Assembly (NCBI RefSeq): GCF_018128285.1 | Contig: NZ_CP072380.1 | Location: 2,666,001 to 2,730,000, forward strand | Source: Atopobium sp. oral taxon 416 | GTDB taxonomy: Bacteria > Actinomycetota > Coriobacteriia > Coriobacteriales > Atopobiaceae | DNA length: 64,000 nt | Direction: 5' to 3' | Part shown: piece after piece, positions 36,650 through 46,062 of the stretch | How the letters are laid out: each line of letters opens with the position of its first letter | Numbering within the stretch: position 1 is the stretch's first letter | Program-made: the position numbers and the translations under genes | The notes under the pieces: generated by a model | Database searches by the model: none | What the model saw: only the letters and a program-made list of their open reading frames with translations | What the model was told of the DNA's origin: nothing

Positions 36650-37235
36650 CCCCTTCGCCAGCAGGGTTTCCCGAGGCGCCCTGATTCTGCAATAGTTTCT
36701 GTTCTGATGTTAGCGCATCCGAGCCTTCTAAAGGCTCAGGAGTCGCACCTTCATCTTCAATGTTGTCCAGATCGTCCAGAACGGAGCGGGCTTCCCGAAA
36801 GGCCTTATCGAGGGTACGGCGCGGATCCGAGGCCTCCTTTTTCTTGGGCCTGACTTCCTCAGAGACACACACCGCATTGGCGATCGCCAGCTCATGGGTA
36901 TGTGAAAGCGAAAGGGCTACTTCCTGGATACCCTGCTCTTGGGCGATCTCTTTCGCCCTCCCCTTAAGGAGCGCACGGGGCCGTCCCAACTCATCGCGCG
37001 TCACCGAGACATCCTGCCAGCCAACCCCTTGCGAGAACCCGGTACTCAACGCCTTGAGCACTGCCTCACGTGCGCAGAACCGCGCGGCATAGTGTTCGGC
37101 GGGCCACCCTGACTTATCGCAGTATTCCTGCTCCTCTTTCGTAAAGAGCCGTGTCTTCATATGAGGAGTGCGCTTCAGTGCGCGCTCCATCCGTGCGATC
37201 TCTAAGATATCGACTCCGACGCCTGCCAGCACCAT
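36618..37235 (-). CDS. acpS: Holo-[acyl-carrier-protein] synthase with C-terminal extension
   Basis: Residues 1-125 are a complete AcpS: GVGVDILEIARMERAL (metal-binding Asp), RFCAREAVLKAL (Glu), and VALSLSHTHELAIANAV. It transfers phosphopantetheine from CoA to ACP. About 80 further residues, acidic and low-complexity (KKEASDPRRTLDKAFREARS, DDLDNIEDEGATPEPLEG), follow the usual end. The last part overlaps the nnr start by 32 bases. The extension is probably unstructured; its role is unknown. Confidence 0.92.
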   Translation of the reverse strand: MVLAGVGVDILEIARMERALKRTPHMKTRLFTKEEQEYCDKSGWPAEHYAARFCAREAVLKALSTGFSQGVGWQDVSVTRDELGRPRALLKGRAKEIAQEQGIQEVALSLSHTHELAIANAVCVSEEVRPKKKEASDPRRTLDKAFREARSVLDDLDNIEDEGATPEPLEGSDALTSEQKLLQNQGASGNPAGEGDEHRATSSKR

Positions 37236-37382
37236 GCTTCCTCGCTATTCCAACGTGTTTGACTTTTCTATGGTACGAGGTTTATCCACATCACCCTCGG
37301 GGTCAAGGTACAAGAGCATAAAAACATCGGTCACTGCACAACTGCCACAATTGAGACTCACACCTTCTTTGATTCAAGCAAC

Positions 37383-37414
37383 AAAAAGACCCATCTGCCG
37401 AAGCACATGGGTCC
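37383..37414 (-). terminator. Rho-independent terminator of rplM-rpsI
   Basis: Minus strand: GGACCCAT...ATGGGTC stem with a 12-base loop and TTTTTG tail, 26 bases after the rpsI stop. Confidence 0.85.
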
Positions 37415-37439
37415 AAACAAGCAGATATGAAACCGTAGT

Positions 37440-37835
37440 CTAACGCTTGGAGAACTGCGGACGCTTACGAGCCTTCTTGAGGCCGCACTTCTTACGCTCG
37501 ACAGCACGTGCGTCACGGGTGAGGTAGCCAGCCTTCTTCAGGTCAGCACGGTACTCGCCTGCGGAAAGCAGTGCGCGGGCAATGCCCAGACGAAGAGCAC
37601 CAGACTGACCGTTGATGCCGCCACCGTCGCAGTTGGCATAGACATCGAAGTGTCCCTCAGTGTCGGTCACGTGGAACGGTGCGAGGGCATTGTCGATCAG
37701 CTGCTGACGACCGAAGTAGCTCAGTGCGTCACGGCCATTGACGATGACCTTGCCAGTGCCGGGGATCAAACGGACACGGGCAGTAGCCTCCTTGCGGCGG
37801 CCGGTTCCGGTATATACAGCGCTATTGTCTGCCAT
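37440..37835 (-). CDS. rpsI: 30S ribosomal protein S9
   Basis: The product has 131 residues, beginning [26 protein letters not shown] and ending in the conserved basic tail [24 protein letters not shown] that reaches the P-site tRNA. ATG 37835 is six bases after the rplM stop; an ATG six codons earlier overlaps rplM and is less likely. It is the second gene of the universal rplM-rpsI operon and is followed by a terminator. Confidence 0.98.
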   Translation of the reverse strand: MADNSAVYTGTGRRKEATARVRLIPGTGKVIVNGRDALSYFGRQQLIDNALAPFHVTDTEGHFDVYANCDGGGINGQSGALRLGIARALLSAGEYRADLKKAGYLTRDARAVERKKCGLKKARKRPQFSKR

Positions 37836-37840
37836 GACGG

Positions 37841-38281
37841 CTAATCCCTCCAATCAATCTTAACGGGGTTCTGTGCAGTGTGAGGATGCTCAGGGCCAGC
37901 ATAGACGTGAAGTTTAGTAGCCTGCTTGCGGCCGAGCTTGGTACTGGGGAGCATGCCCTTGATCGCGTGCTCTACGACACGCTCAGGATGCTTCTGCATA
38001 GCCTCCTTGAAGCTCTCGGTCTTGAGACCGCCCAGCCATCCAGAGTAACGCCAGTAAGACTTCTTCATCGCCTTGTTGCCGGTAAGCTGGACCTTATCAG
38101 CATTGATAACGACAACAAAGTCCCCAGTGTCAGTGTTCGGGGTGTACTGGGGCTTGTTCTTGCCACGCAGTGCCATTGCCGCGGTCGTGGCTAAACGGCC
38201 GAGCGTTGCGCCCTCAGCGTCGATGAGCACCCATTTGCGCTCAACTTCGCCTGGCTTAGCATAGTGAGTCGGCTTGTTCAC
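37841..38281 (-). CDS. rplM: 50S ribosomal protein L13
   Basis: The product has 146 residues with [30 protein letters not shown], the [18 protein letters not shown] signature, and [31 protein letters not shown]. It is an early-assembling protein of the large subunit. It lies first in the two-gene operon with rpsI; the 240-base region upstream carries the promoter but no element I can name. Confidence 0.98.
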   Translation of the reverse strand: MNKPTHYAKPGEVERKWVLIDAEGATLGRLATTAAMALRGKNKPQYTPNTDTGDFVVVINADKVQLTGNKAMKKSYWRYSGWLGGLKTESFKEAMQKHPERVVEHAIKGMLPSTKLGRKQATKLHVYAGPEHPHTAQNPVKIDWRD

Positions 38282-38526
38282 TTGACTCCTCCATATACTT
38301 AATGAGAAACGCTTTTTCCTACAGAGATTACGGGGCTGTGTGGAAAAGCTTTAAAAGTATACAACGCCCAGGTGGGAATCGCAAAATTTATTTGAGGAAG
38401 TTCCTACAAATGCACGGGAGCTTCACGCTTCGGCACCTATTGCCACACTCAGTGCATCACCCTATCGGAAGTATAGAGAGATTCCCACCGAAGATACCCT
38501 CTCTGATGGGAATGGCGATATACACA

Positions 38527-39453
38527 TTAGACTTGCTGTTTTGGGTTCCCGAAGATGAACTGCATGTAACGCGCATAGACGATGATCTCAAAGATCACTG
38601 CGATGATGGTCTCGACCAGCGCGATCGGTTGCAACCAGGGCAGCGCAATCCCAAGCTTTGCAGCACAGGCTACGGTCTGCTTGGTCGCGATAGCGGTAAT
38701 GACGAACGGGAAGGTGAAGGCCGCCCAGCTCGGATAGAACCGTTTGGTGACATAGTGGAAGCTCTGGATCAGGGCAAACACATAGATAAGGTTTGCCACC
38801 AGGCACATCCCGAGCAAAAACTCCACTGATTTCGGCGCCACCGATCCCACATAACCTGCCACACAGAGGCTCGTAGGCGCCGCATAAATGCAGATCAGCG
38901 GCTTTGCCGGATCCGGAACGGGAATCTTGACGTAGCGGACCGTGACCAGGATGAGTAGGACGATCAGTGAGACGAACCCGAACCAGAAGCAGAAGGTTCC
39001 AAACACCTCCTGCCCAAACGCCGGGGCGCTGACTGCAGCGGTTGCGATCCCAACATAGACGATGTACCAAACGGTAAAGACGTTCTTGAGCTCAAAATGG
39101 CAGACGAACTTGGCGGTGAAGTACACAATCAGAATGAAGTGCAGGATCACCGCAGCGCACCAAACCCCGAAGGCGACCGGCATCATAGACGGCTTGATAT
39201 AGGTGGCAAGCAGCATCAAACCCATGGTACAGGTCCCTGAGACGCCCGCTGTAATCGGATTCTGGAAGTCCTTCTTTACATCTTGCGGATACTTGCAGAG
39301 TTTCATGATGATGAGGGTAAGGAGAAAGAGCGAGAAAACCCCACAGATACCCCGCAGCACCTCTGAGTAGCTCTGCAGCAGATTGCCCAACCCTGCGGCA
39401 CCCACCATCACGCCGCAGATCGGCATTGGAACACGTTTTATTGGATCAGACAT
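38527..39453 (-). CDS. TDT-family (tellurite-resistance/dicarboxylate) transporter
   Basis: This 308-residue polytopic protein has about ten hydrophobic helices, starting PIKRVPMPICGVMVGAAGLGNLLQSY, the usual P.....G....GLA start of SLAC1/TehA-type TDT carriers. Further helices include AFGQEVFGTFCFWFGFVSLI and YPSWAAFTFPFVITAIAT. The substrate is unknown; the family includes malate, tellurite-resistance and anion channels. It overlaps the preceding C_GCAxxG_C_C gene by 16 bases, so the two are coupled. Confidence 0.82.
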   Translation of the reverse strand: MSDPIKRVPMPICGVMVGAAGLGNLLQSYSEVLRGICGVFSLFLLTLIIMKLCKYPQDVKKDFQNPITAGVSGTCTMGLMLLATYIKPSMMPVAFGVWCAAVILHFILIVYFTAKFVCHFELKNVFTVWYIVYVGIATAAVSAPAFGQEVFGTFCFWFGFVSLIVLLILVTVRYVKIPVPDPAKPLICIYAAPTSLCVAGYVGSVAPKSVEFLLGMCLVANLIYVFALIQSFHYVTKRFYPSWAAFTFPFVITAIATKQTVACAAKLGIALPWLQPIALVETIIAVIFEIIVYARYMQFIFGNPKQQV

Positions 39454-40025
39454 CTTACCTGAGCGTTTACCGTTTCCTTCTTCTGTGGGGGCAGGAATGG
39501 CTTGTCGAGGCCCTTGATAGGCTCGGAGTCCAGATTCTTGACCTCCAGCTCACGGCAGAGGATCTCGGCAACCTTGCCGGCGCACAGACCAGTGAATGCG
39601 ATGCACTGCTGCTTGTGCTCCCCTGAGACCATATCAAACCCGCGGGTCAGGATACGACAGCAGGTAGCATGCTTTGCGTTGGCCTCACGGAACCAGCCGT
39701 GCAACTCTTTCGTCATAGCCATGCACCGATTAACTTTTGGATCCTTCGGGCCGCCCTGTGTGGTGCGGCCAAAGAACATGCCGATTGCCATGATGCCGCC
39801 GTTGAGTGCACCACACATACAGCCGGAACGGCCTACACCGATAGACATGCCGGAAGACATTGCAATGACCCCTTCAGGGACATCGATCTGAAATGCGGTA
39901 CGGATTGCAGACATAACTGCCTCACAGCAGAAGAATCCGCCCTGGTAGAGACCTTCTGCGGCTTTCTGAACCTCTTGGGGGCTCACTTCAGTTGCACCAT
40001 ATCTCACGTTGGCTTGCTTTGGCAC
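39438..40025 (-). CDS. C_GCAxxG_C_C family (putative redox) protein
   Basis: I chose GTG 40025, preceded by AGGAGAGG, giving 195 residues; the longer frame upstream has no ribosome-binding site. The family cysteines are present: GFFCCEAVMSAI near the N-terminus, GCMCGALNGGIMAIG (the C_GCAxxG-like block), HATCCRILT, and QQCIAFTGLCAGKVAEILC. This family is common in anaerobes and is thought to bind metal or Fe-S clusters; no enzymatic function is established. Overlap with the transporter gene suggests a joint function. Confidence 0.8.
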   Translation of the reverse strand: MPKQANVRYGATEVSPQEVQKAAEGLYQGGFFCCEAVMSAIRTAFQIDVPEGVIAMSSGMSIGVGRSGCMCGALNGGIMAIGMFFGRTTQGGPKDPKVNRCMAMTKELHGWFREANAKHATCCRILTRGFDMVSGEHKQQCIAFTGLCAGKVAEILCRELEVKNLDSEPIKGLDKPFLPPQKKETVNAQVRCLIQ

Positions 40026-40174
40026 AGTAATTCCTCTCCTCTGCCAATTTTTTAGCGAACGTGATAAGTATAAAAGATCAATCCTATAATGTGGCCTGCA
40101 ATATATGGACAGCGATTTGACGTTCAAAAGAGAACCCGCACAGTGTGCACAAGCACACAAAGCGAGGCTTGTGA

Positions 40175-41255
40175 ATGCTGAAGGAAAAGCCGCACCCCAC
40201 CGAGCTCAAGGCAAAGGTCACAATCGAGGTCATGCACGCAAAGAAGACCGTCAACGAGCTTACCTTTGAGCACGACCTAAACCCCAACCTGGTCAAGAAC
40301 TGGGTCGTAAAGGCTACCTTTGAGATAGCACGCGTGTTCACGGCGTCCGAGGACGAGCGGGAGTGCGACGAGCACCGGGAGGAGGTCGGCGAGCGCGACT
40401 ATCTTCAACGCCGTGTGCTTGTACATTACGGAATCGACCTCGATTCCAAGGAAGGATCTGATCGACCCGGGATGGTGGGTTAGCGTGGTCAGGCAGCTCC
40501 AGTAGCTGTAGATCCCCAGGCTCACCTACTACAAGGTCAAGGGCCGCGTAGGCGCTCTTTCGAGGGATCGAATCGCAAGCGCTCCATGCACATCGTGGAT
40601 AACGTCCACCTGAAGCAGCCCTTATACAGGTGTGGGAAGGATAAGCCGTGAGCTCGAGGAATCGAGGCACTGGGCGCGAAGGCTCATGGAGAAGATGGGT
40701 GTGCGCCCAACCTGTCCCAAGCCGGCCAAAAGCTCGGTGAAGCATTCCTGCCTGCTGAAGAACAAGGCGATACGCTTCCCCAACCAGGTAGCGTCGAGAT
40801 CACCTACATTCCGATAGGGGGCTTGTACCTGTATCTGATCTGTGTGATCGGCTGGTTCTTCCGCTGCGTCGTGGGCCGGAAGGACTTCATCCGACATGGG
40901 TGCCGCAGGTGTGTGCGAGTGCATGCACCAGGCACTGGAGGAGCACAGAAAAGCTCTCCTGCGCCAACTTCGACCAGGGATCGCTCCTCTCCGCTGCAAC
41001 GTATAAGGGCCTGCTGGCTTGCTGAAACATCTGCCAGAGCATGGAAGTGGGTCGACAACGCTATCGTAAAAGAGAGGGTTTAGAGGCCTCAAGAGTGAGT
41101 GCGTAAGGATCAACGAGTACAAAGCGCCCACCGAGCTCAAGAAGGCTCATCGTAGGCTTACGCTAAGCAGTACAACAACGAGCGGCTCCACCAGCTACTT
41201 AGCTACGAGACGCTCCTCAAACTGGTATCGCTTAGGGCTGATGGCGGCTTAAGCC
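40175..41255 (+). pseudogene. IS3-family element, decayed (orfA and orfB)
   Basis: ATG 40175 opens an orfA-like start (HPTELKAKVTIEVMHAKKTVNEL, then NPNLVKNWV). After several stops and frameshifts, orfB pieces follow: ISRELEESRHWARRLMEKMG, VRPTCPKPAKSSVKHSCLLKN, KAIRFPNQVAS, ITYIPIGGLYLYLICVIGWFF (rve core start, DITYIP in live relatives), then RWVDN-like and YNNERLHQLLSYET. It clearly derives from an IS3-type transposase and is non-functional. 41,256-41,519 contains nothing I recognise. Confidence 0.7.
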
Positions 41256-41519
41256 CCCGGATCGAAGGAGGCGGGCACTCTTTCGGGGTTGATTTCAGTG
41301 TCGAATCAGCTGAGCCACTTTACTTCTGTTCAGCTGTCTGGCGATCTTGGATATGTTCTTGCCTTCAGTGTGAAGAAGCGTGATATCTTCAAGCTGAGAT
41401 GACGATAGCGGCTCATGGTGACTTCTTTGATTGTTTTGTCGCAAATACCATCATATTGCGAGAAGCCATAAGTCGCTATTTTTCTCCCTTACCGTTGCAC
41501 TAGCAATGAGAACCCGCCA

Positions 41520-42173
41520 TCATGAAAATGTTTCTTTGTAGGGTATGAGGTGAAGAGCATCTCCCTCTAGCGTAGCTAAGTATATATCGTGGGGAGAAGA
41601 AAAGCCGGCAATTTGAAGTTGCTGTTCAACCCACGATATATCTTTGCCGGAAAGCATAAGCCCATCTGCCACTATCTGCCCATCGCTAATCAAAGGCAGA
41701 GGGCACATAGCTCGTACATCCTCTTTACGCTGGATTGTGAGCCTTCCGTTTGTTTCCATAATGGCAGAGCCTACTTCTTCAATAGAGGAGATGTTTGCCT
41801 CTCGCAAACTTCTGCTTAACTGCTCCGCTGTCAATCCGACTTTGGCACAGCGAGCAACATCCACTTTTCCTGCACACACCAAAAGTTCTGGGGCCGCTGA
41901 TACCGCCCTTTTAAAGATCGAACTCGATTCTCGTAAAATCTTTGTGATGATTACAACCAAAGACCAGATGAGTAGAATGATTAAGAACTCGAGAACCGAA
42001 ACAGTTTGGTTATAAATTACCCCACCAATAATTCCACCTAAGACATAGTTCTGTATCTGGTTTAAGGGAGTATTGAGCGAGAATTCATACTTCCCAAGAA
42101 TATTGATCTGCAAAATCATAACCAACATACCCAGGGCAAATTTAATAGCAACAAGGGTGTAAATATCCATCAA
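41520..42173 (-). CDS. DUF421 (YetF-like) membrane protein
   Basis: This 217-residue protein has three N-terminal transmembrane helices (LVAIKFALGMLVMILQINILG; YVLGGIIGGVIYN; VLEFLIILLIWSLVVIITKIL). A soluble C-terminal DUF421 domain follows (ELLVCAGKVDVARCAKVGL, EEVGSAIMETNGRLTIQRK, DGLMLSGKDISWVEQQLQ). It overlaps the DUF3290 gene by four bases (ATGA). The DUF3290-DUF421 pair is a conserved unit in Gram-positives of unknown function. It is intact although flanked by IS relics on both sides. Confidence 0.85.
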   Translation of the reverse strand: MMDIYTLVAIKFALGMLVMILQINILGKYEFSLNTPLNQIQNYVLGGIIGGVIYNQTVSVLEFLIILLIWSLVVIITKILRESSSIFKRAVSAAPELLVCAGKVDVARCAKVGLTAEQLSRSLREANISSIEEVGSAIMETNGRLTIQRKEDVRAMCPLPLISDGQIVADGLMLSGKDISWVEQQLQIAGFSSPHDIYLATLEGDALHLIPYKETFS

Positions 42174-42619
42174 TGCTTTCCATTCACATACACGTGATGA
42201 TCAATGATGTGAGTTTCCTCGAGGGTATAGGAGTTGTTGTCATCACCAAGATGCACGAGATAATCCTCATCCCGCAAGCGAACAATAATCCCGTCTTTCA
42301 GAGCTGTCGAGTTTACCAACACTTCTTCCTCTGGAACTCCTTGATCGGTTGCCACTCCTTCGATAAAACCACTCATCCGTTCAGTCTGAGACATCCGCTG
42401 AGAGAGCTGTAAATATTGTTCAGTCTGGATGCCTAAGAGCACCAAGGAAAACACTAACGAACCAAGTGCAACATCACGCATCCGAGTATTGAGTTTGTTT
42501 CTCAAATACAAAAGACTAAAGATAAGTCCTATGAGGAGCATAACAAATATAAAGATACTGCGTACCAGCGAGTCTGTAGCATGAAGAGAGGTAATGTAGT
42601 CAAGTGTAAAGAAAACCAT
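42170..42619 (-). CDS. DUF3290 membrane protein
   Basis: This 149-residue protein has two or three N-terminal helices (VRSIFIFVMLLIGLIFSLLYL; VALGSLVFSLVLLGIQTEQYL) and an extracytoplasmic or cytosolic C-terminal domain of about 80 residues (VLVNSTALKDGIIVRLRDED, LEETHIIDHHVYVNGKH). Length and layout match DUF3290, the usual partner of DUF421, which follows with ATGA overlap. No catalytic motif is evident. Confidence 0.82.
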   Translation of the reverse strand: MVFFTLDYITSLHATDSLVRSIFIFVMLLIGLIFSLLYLRNKLNTRMRDVALGSLVFSLVLLGIQTEQYLQLSQRMSQTERMSGFIEGVATDQGVPEEEVLVNSTALKDGIIVRLRDEDYLVHLGDDNNSYTLEETHIIDHHVYVNGKH

Positions 42620-42919
42620 TGAATCTTTCTCATATCCATACTAGACAAGGTTACGTTTTGAAAGACACTGGGCTACACGCAGTGCTCCCTCTAACAAAAA
42701 GAATAATAAAACTTGAAGCTCGATAATTCTACTTCTATGCTCGTTTCAAGATAAATATCTTGATTTGAAGACGCTGCATCTCTGCAGATAGTATATAGTC
42801 CGATCTCATTGTCCATACGAATTCCGGTCAGACCTTAATGTCGAGAAAATCCCCTCTTGCAGTGCGCTGACATCTGTCCTGCCTAAGGGCCAGCTAGGCT
42901 AATAACTGGATGCGAGAGC

Positions 42920-43335
42920 TTGACCACCATACGAAAGCGCGATGACGGGCAGCGGTGCTCTCGCGATGTGGTAGTCCTTGGCGGTGTTGCTGGTCAAGTC
43001 CGAATTCGTGTGTAAAATCGCTGCCATGTTCCCTGCCTTACGCCTTCGCCATGTCCCTTTGGTTGCGCGCTATCTTTGCGAGCTCGTCCTCCACCTGCAA
43101 GAGCTGCGCGTAAGTCCTATCCGTAGTAGCTCTTCCTCTGCATCGAGCTGCACTCGTTCTCCTCGGTAAGGACCGACCCGATCAGCCTGATCGCCGACGC
43201 CTTACTCGGGAAGACCCCGACAAAGCAGGCGTGCCTCTCTATCTCCCTGTTCAGCCTCTCCAGGTAGTTAGACACCCTCATGTACAGGCGCATCGCGGCG
43301 ATCAGCACCATCGCGGTCATGGCGTCCTCGAAGCC
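42920..43335 (-). mobile_element. IS256-type element, C-terminal remnant
   Basis: On the minus strand EDGFEDAMTAMVLIAAMRLYMRVSNYLERLNREIERHACF, followed by VGVFPSKASAIRLIGSVLTEEN, matches the end of IS256/mutator transposases (N.LER.NRE.KRR...FP...S..RL.G). After it come ACACACGAATTCGGACTTGACC-like terminal sequence near 42,990-43,010. The N-terminal two thirds are missing. The stretch 42,620-42,920 carries no recognisable feature. Confidence 0.65.
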
Positions 43336-43442
43336 GTCCTCTGAGCTGTAATCTTTTGGTGGACAGTGGGATTCAGGGACTAACAACAGATATGCTCTGT
43401 CCAGATACCCACTCAGCACCGCCAACAGATTGAAGAGATGAG

Positions 43443-44707
43443 ATGTCGCTAAGTGCAAGCGAGATAGAGAAGGCAAAGTCCCGCACGAAGCCGGAAACAC
43501 CCAAACACTACACTGAAGAAGTATTGCCTCGAGGCTATCGACTACTACAGGAAGGCACGTAAGGCCAACCCGAAGAAGAGCATCAAAGGATGCGCCGCGA
43601 AGCTTGAGGCCAACGACAAGACCTTAAACGACTGGATCATCAAGCACTCAAAGACCAAAAGGGTGACCCAGGCAAGGACCGAGGTGCACAAGCAGCTCGA
43701 CAGGGCCAACAGGCGCATACACGAGCTCGAAAGCGAAAATAAGTTCCTAAAAAAGAGGCAGCCTTCTTCGCCGGAAGCCTCTGTTGAAGGACAGGTTTTA
43801 GCTCATGCTGGAGAAGAGGGCAACCTACAGCGTCTCGATGATGGAGCGCGTACTGGAGGTGAGCAGGGCTCACTTCTACAGATGGCTCAAGGCCAAAGGC
43901 GGTGAGGACCTATGGGGTCCTATCAAGGAAGCCATCTGCGCGATATGGGAGGAAAGCGACAGGCGCTTTAGCTTTCGCTAGGTCTGATCCAAGCTCACAG
44001 GAGATCCAAAGTTACGCAAAATTTACAGGCACGACTCGCTACCGCGTGCGCAGGTGCATGGCTGAACTGGGATAGGCGGCATCTGATCCAATGCCTCCAA
44101 GAAGACGACGGTGCCCGCACCTGATACCCCCGAGCGTCCCGACCTCATCGGACGGGACTTCTCGTGCCCCGTGCCGACAGCCAAGCTCGTGGGCGATACA
44201 ACCTATCGCAGGACCACGGCAGGCTTTATATATCTCGCCGTCGCACACGATCTGTGCACACACATGGTGGTGGGCTGAAGCATACAGGACAACATGAGGG
44301 CAGGCCTTGTCGTCTTTGCCCTGAAGATGGCATATTCGCGCGGATACGTGGCTGGAGGGGCCATATTCTAAGCAGCCCAGGCAGCCAGTACATAAGCTCA
44401 GAGCTGACCGCCTGCTCAGCCGTACCCGACGTGAGGCTCTCCGTGGGGAGAACCGGAAGCTGCCACGACAACGCTGTAGCCAAATCCTTCTTCGCCACGC
44501 TCAAGAACGAGTGGTACTACCATAAGCGCCTCTTAGACGCATCCACGACCAAGCACAAGGCACACGAGTTTAATCGAGTCGTACTACAACCGCTTCCGCC
44601 CGCATAAGTCCATAGGAGATCGCGTGCCCGCAGAGGTGATGCAGGAGTTCTTCGAGCGTTTCGAGAGAGGCCTTGCGTACGATCCAAAGGTGATGCAGAC
44701 CGCATAA
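43443..44707 (+). pseudogene. IS3-family element, decayed (second type)
   Basis: Pieces in changing frames read orfA (SASEIEKAKSRTKPETPKHY, KYCLEAIDYYRKARKANPKK, KTLNDWIIKHSKTKRVTQAR with a coiled-coil leucine zipper). They then read orfB: LEKRATYSVSMMERVLEVSRAHFYRWLKAK, RPDLIGRDFSCPVP, RLSVGRTGSCHDNAVAKSFF, ATLKNEWYYHKRLLDA and YNRFRPHKSIGDRVPAEVM. The DDE core segments are recognisable but split by at least three frameshifts and a stop. It is different from the IS3-type relic at 40,175. Confidence 0.75.
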
Positions 44708-44723
44708 AAAATCTGAGATTCCT

Positions 44724-44748
44724 CTGTCCATTATATTGACAGGGCTCA
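44724..44748. repeat. 25-bp repeat shared with the palindrome at 50,332
   Basis: The sequence from CTGTCCATTATATT through GACAGGGCTCA is identical to 50,338-50,362, and its inner 16 bases recur with one change at about 45,427-45,443. It lies at the edge of the IS5-type relic and is probably its terminal repeat. Confidence 0.5.
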
Positions 44749-44756
44749 TCCTTCCC

Positions 44757-45068
44757 CGCCATGTGGCGGAACCTGAGGAGCGTCGTGGCATCGGGCACAT
44801 CGTTCTCTGAGCCCACGGACTCCCTCACGGCCAGCGAATCGCACAGCGCGTCCTCCGTGACCTCGTCGGAGAGGTTTAACCAGGCCTGGACCAGGAACAT
44901 GCGCAGCAGGACCTCCGTCGGCCAGGGCTGGCGCCCCCCTCCTGCCTGCCTCCGGCCTCTTGCCTCGACGATCGCCATAAGGTCCGCCCAGGGCACGACG
45001 GAGTCCATCTGGTCCAGGAACGCCTTCCTCCCCGTCGCCCTGCCGCCCGATACGAACGAGGGGTCCAC
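44757..45068 (-). pseudogene. IS5/IS1182-type transposase, N-terminal fragment
   Basis: The minus frame reads MDPSFVSGGRATGRKAFLDQ, then WPTEVLLRMFLVQAWLNLSDEVTEDALCDSLAVRESVG, and DATTLLRFRHMAGKDEP. This matches the N-terminal DUF772-like domain of IS5/IS1182 transposases, where ..DATTLLRFRHLLE is highly characteristic. The match stops at about 44,757, where the terminal-repeat-like sequence begins; the catalytic domain is gone. Confidence 0.75.
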
Positions 45069-45182
45069 GACCTGTGCCTAGCGTGCCATAGAAAGCCTCC
45101 GATAGTACATATGCACTGGCAGGCATATCTATTATCCCACAGACGGACATTCCGTGGGGCCGGCTAGCCTCTCTCAGCGGCG

Positions 45183-45287
45183 CTATTTATTCAGCGTTTC
45201 CCTAAAGGTCGCCGTGATGGCATCAAGGCTGCGCTCGGCCTTGCGCTGCAGCTCGGAGAGCTCTGGGATCCTGTCCCTCCATACCAT
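45183..45287 (-). CDS. 34-codon reading frame, unassigned
   Basis: ATG 45287 opens MVWRDRIPELSELQRKAERS and continues as an amphipathic helix to a stop at 45183. The composition is protein-like (heptad-type charged helix) but there is no clear ribosome-binding site and it sits among IS debris, so it may be the tail of a broken gene. I do not recognise it. Confidence 0.2.
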   Translation of the reverse strand: MVWRDRIPELSELQRKAERSLDAITATFRETLNK

Positions 45288-45443
45288 GCCCCGCCATTAC
45301 GCCGGCACGCATTTGACCGGTGGACAGCTTCAGCGCGGGTCTGAGCCCCCTTCAGCGGGCAGCCCCTGACAATCCCGGGCTGGACCTCACCGCTATCTCC
45401 AGGACTGCGGCGTGCCGCCCGGTGAGATATTGACAAGGCTCAC

Positions 45444-45575
45444 TTTGTTGAGAGAAACGGACTCGGGCGCGGCCTGAGGCTCTCGCTTGCGGGCTTTGAC
45501 GTGCAGGACTGGGTCGCCAACGTGCCCCTGTATGTGCTCTCACTGCTCCCCGAGTACTTTTCGGAGCGGATGTAA
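45444..45575 (+). pseudogene. C-terminal gene scrap next to an IS end
   Basis: Directly after the terminal-repeat-like ATATTGACAAGGCTCA (about 45,427-45,443) the + frame reads VERNGLGRGLRLSLAGFDVQ, then DWVANVPLYVLSLLPEYFSE and a stop at 45,575. It has no start; it looks like the end of a gene whose front was replaced by the IS. The family is not recognised. 45,576-45,735 holds a repeated AACTTTCAG(T/C)GCTGAG word and no gene. Confidence 0.35.
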
Positions 45576-45735
45576 GGTCGCCAGCGCGGCTGTCACCGAC
45601 CGGCGGCACGCGCAAGCGCAACTTTCAGTGCTGAGATGTACTTTCGGATTTTCCCACCTGCGCAAACGCCTTTCAGGTTTAACTTTCAGCGCTGAGTGTC
45701 ACGTTTCTCCTGAGCTCATCGACAGCCTGCCCACC

Positions 45736-46062
45736 CTAGACGTCTGCTGGCCCACTGCCCTTCCACCACTGGTCTCTTGAGATGGGGCCACTGCCAGAAT
45801 CTTCCAGCAGCTCACGCAGCCTCAGCCAGTTCTCGTCAACATAGCCCATATGGAGAACTTCCTGCACGTCAGGACCATCAAAATACTTGACGTGCGAAGA
45901 ATCGTTCCCCATCCAGCCCTCGGGCCATAGATACCCGACATAATCGTGTTCGGGCCCTGATCCTGCCCTCGCCTTGTGGGAGACTACGACGAGGGGCTTG
46001 GTCCCCAAGCTACTAATTGTCACAACAGTCCCTATGGGCAGCAGATGATTAGTCTCTTTCAT
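45736..46062 (-). CDS. DUF4176 protein of the T7SS locus
   Basis: ATG 46062 (behind GAGGACG) gives 108 residues: LLPIGTVVTISSLGTKPLVVVSHKAR, then DYVGYLWPEGWMGNDSSHVKYFDGPDVQEVLHMGYVDENW. This is the DUF4176 pattern LPIGSVV...DY.GY.(W)PEG...F....V..V...GY.D. It is the last gene of the long T7SS-type array and overlaps the previous DUF4176 gene by 14 bases. DUF4176 proteins recur with LXG-type effectors; a chaperone or immunity role is conjecture. Confidence 0.75.
   Translation of the reverse strand: MKETNHLLPIGTVVTISSLGTKPLVVVSHKARAGSGPEHDYVGYLWPEGWMGNDSSHVKYFDGPDVQEVLHMGYVDENWLRLRELLEDSGSGPISRDQWWKGSGPADV

Noticed and set aside
44724-44748. Transcription terminator
   Set aside because: The GACAGGGCTC arm has no full partner here and no T-run follows; the copy at 50,332 shows it to be an IS-end-type repeat.
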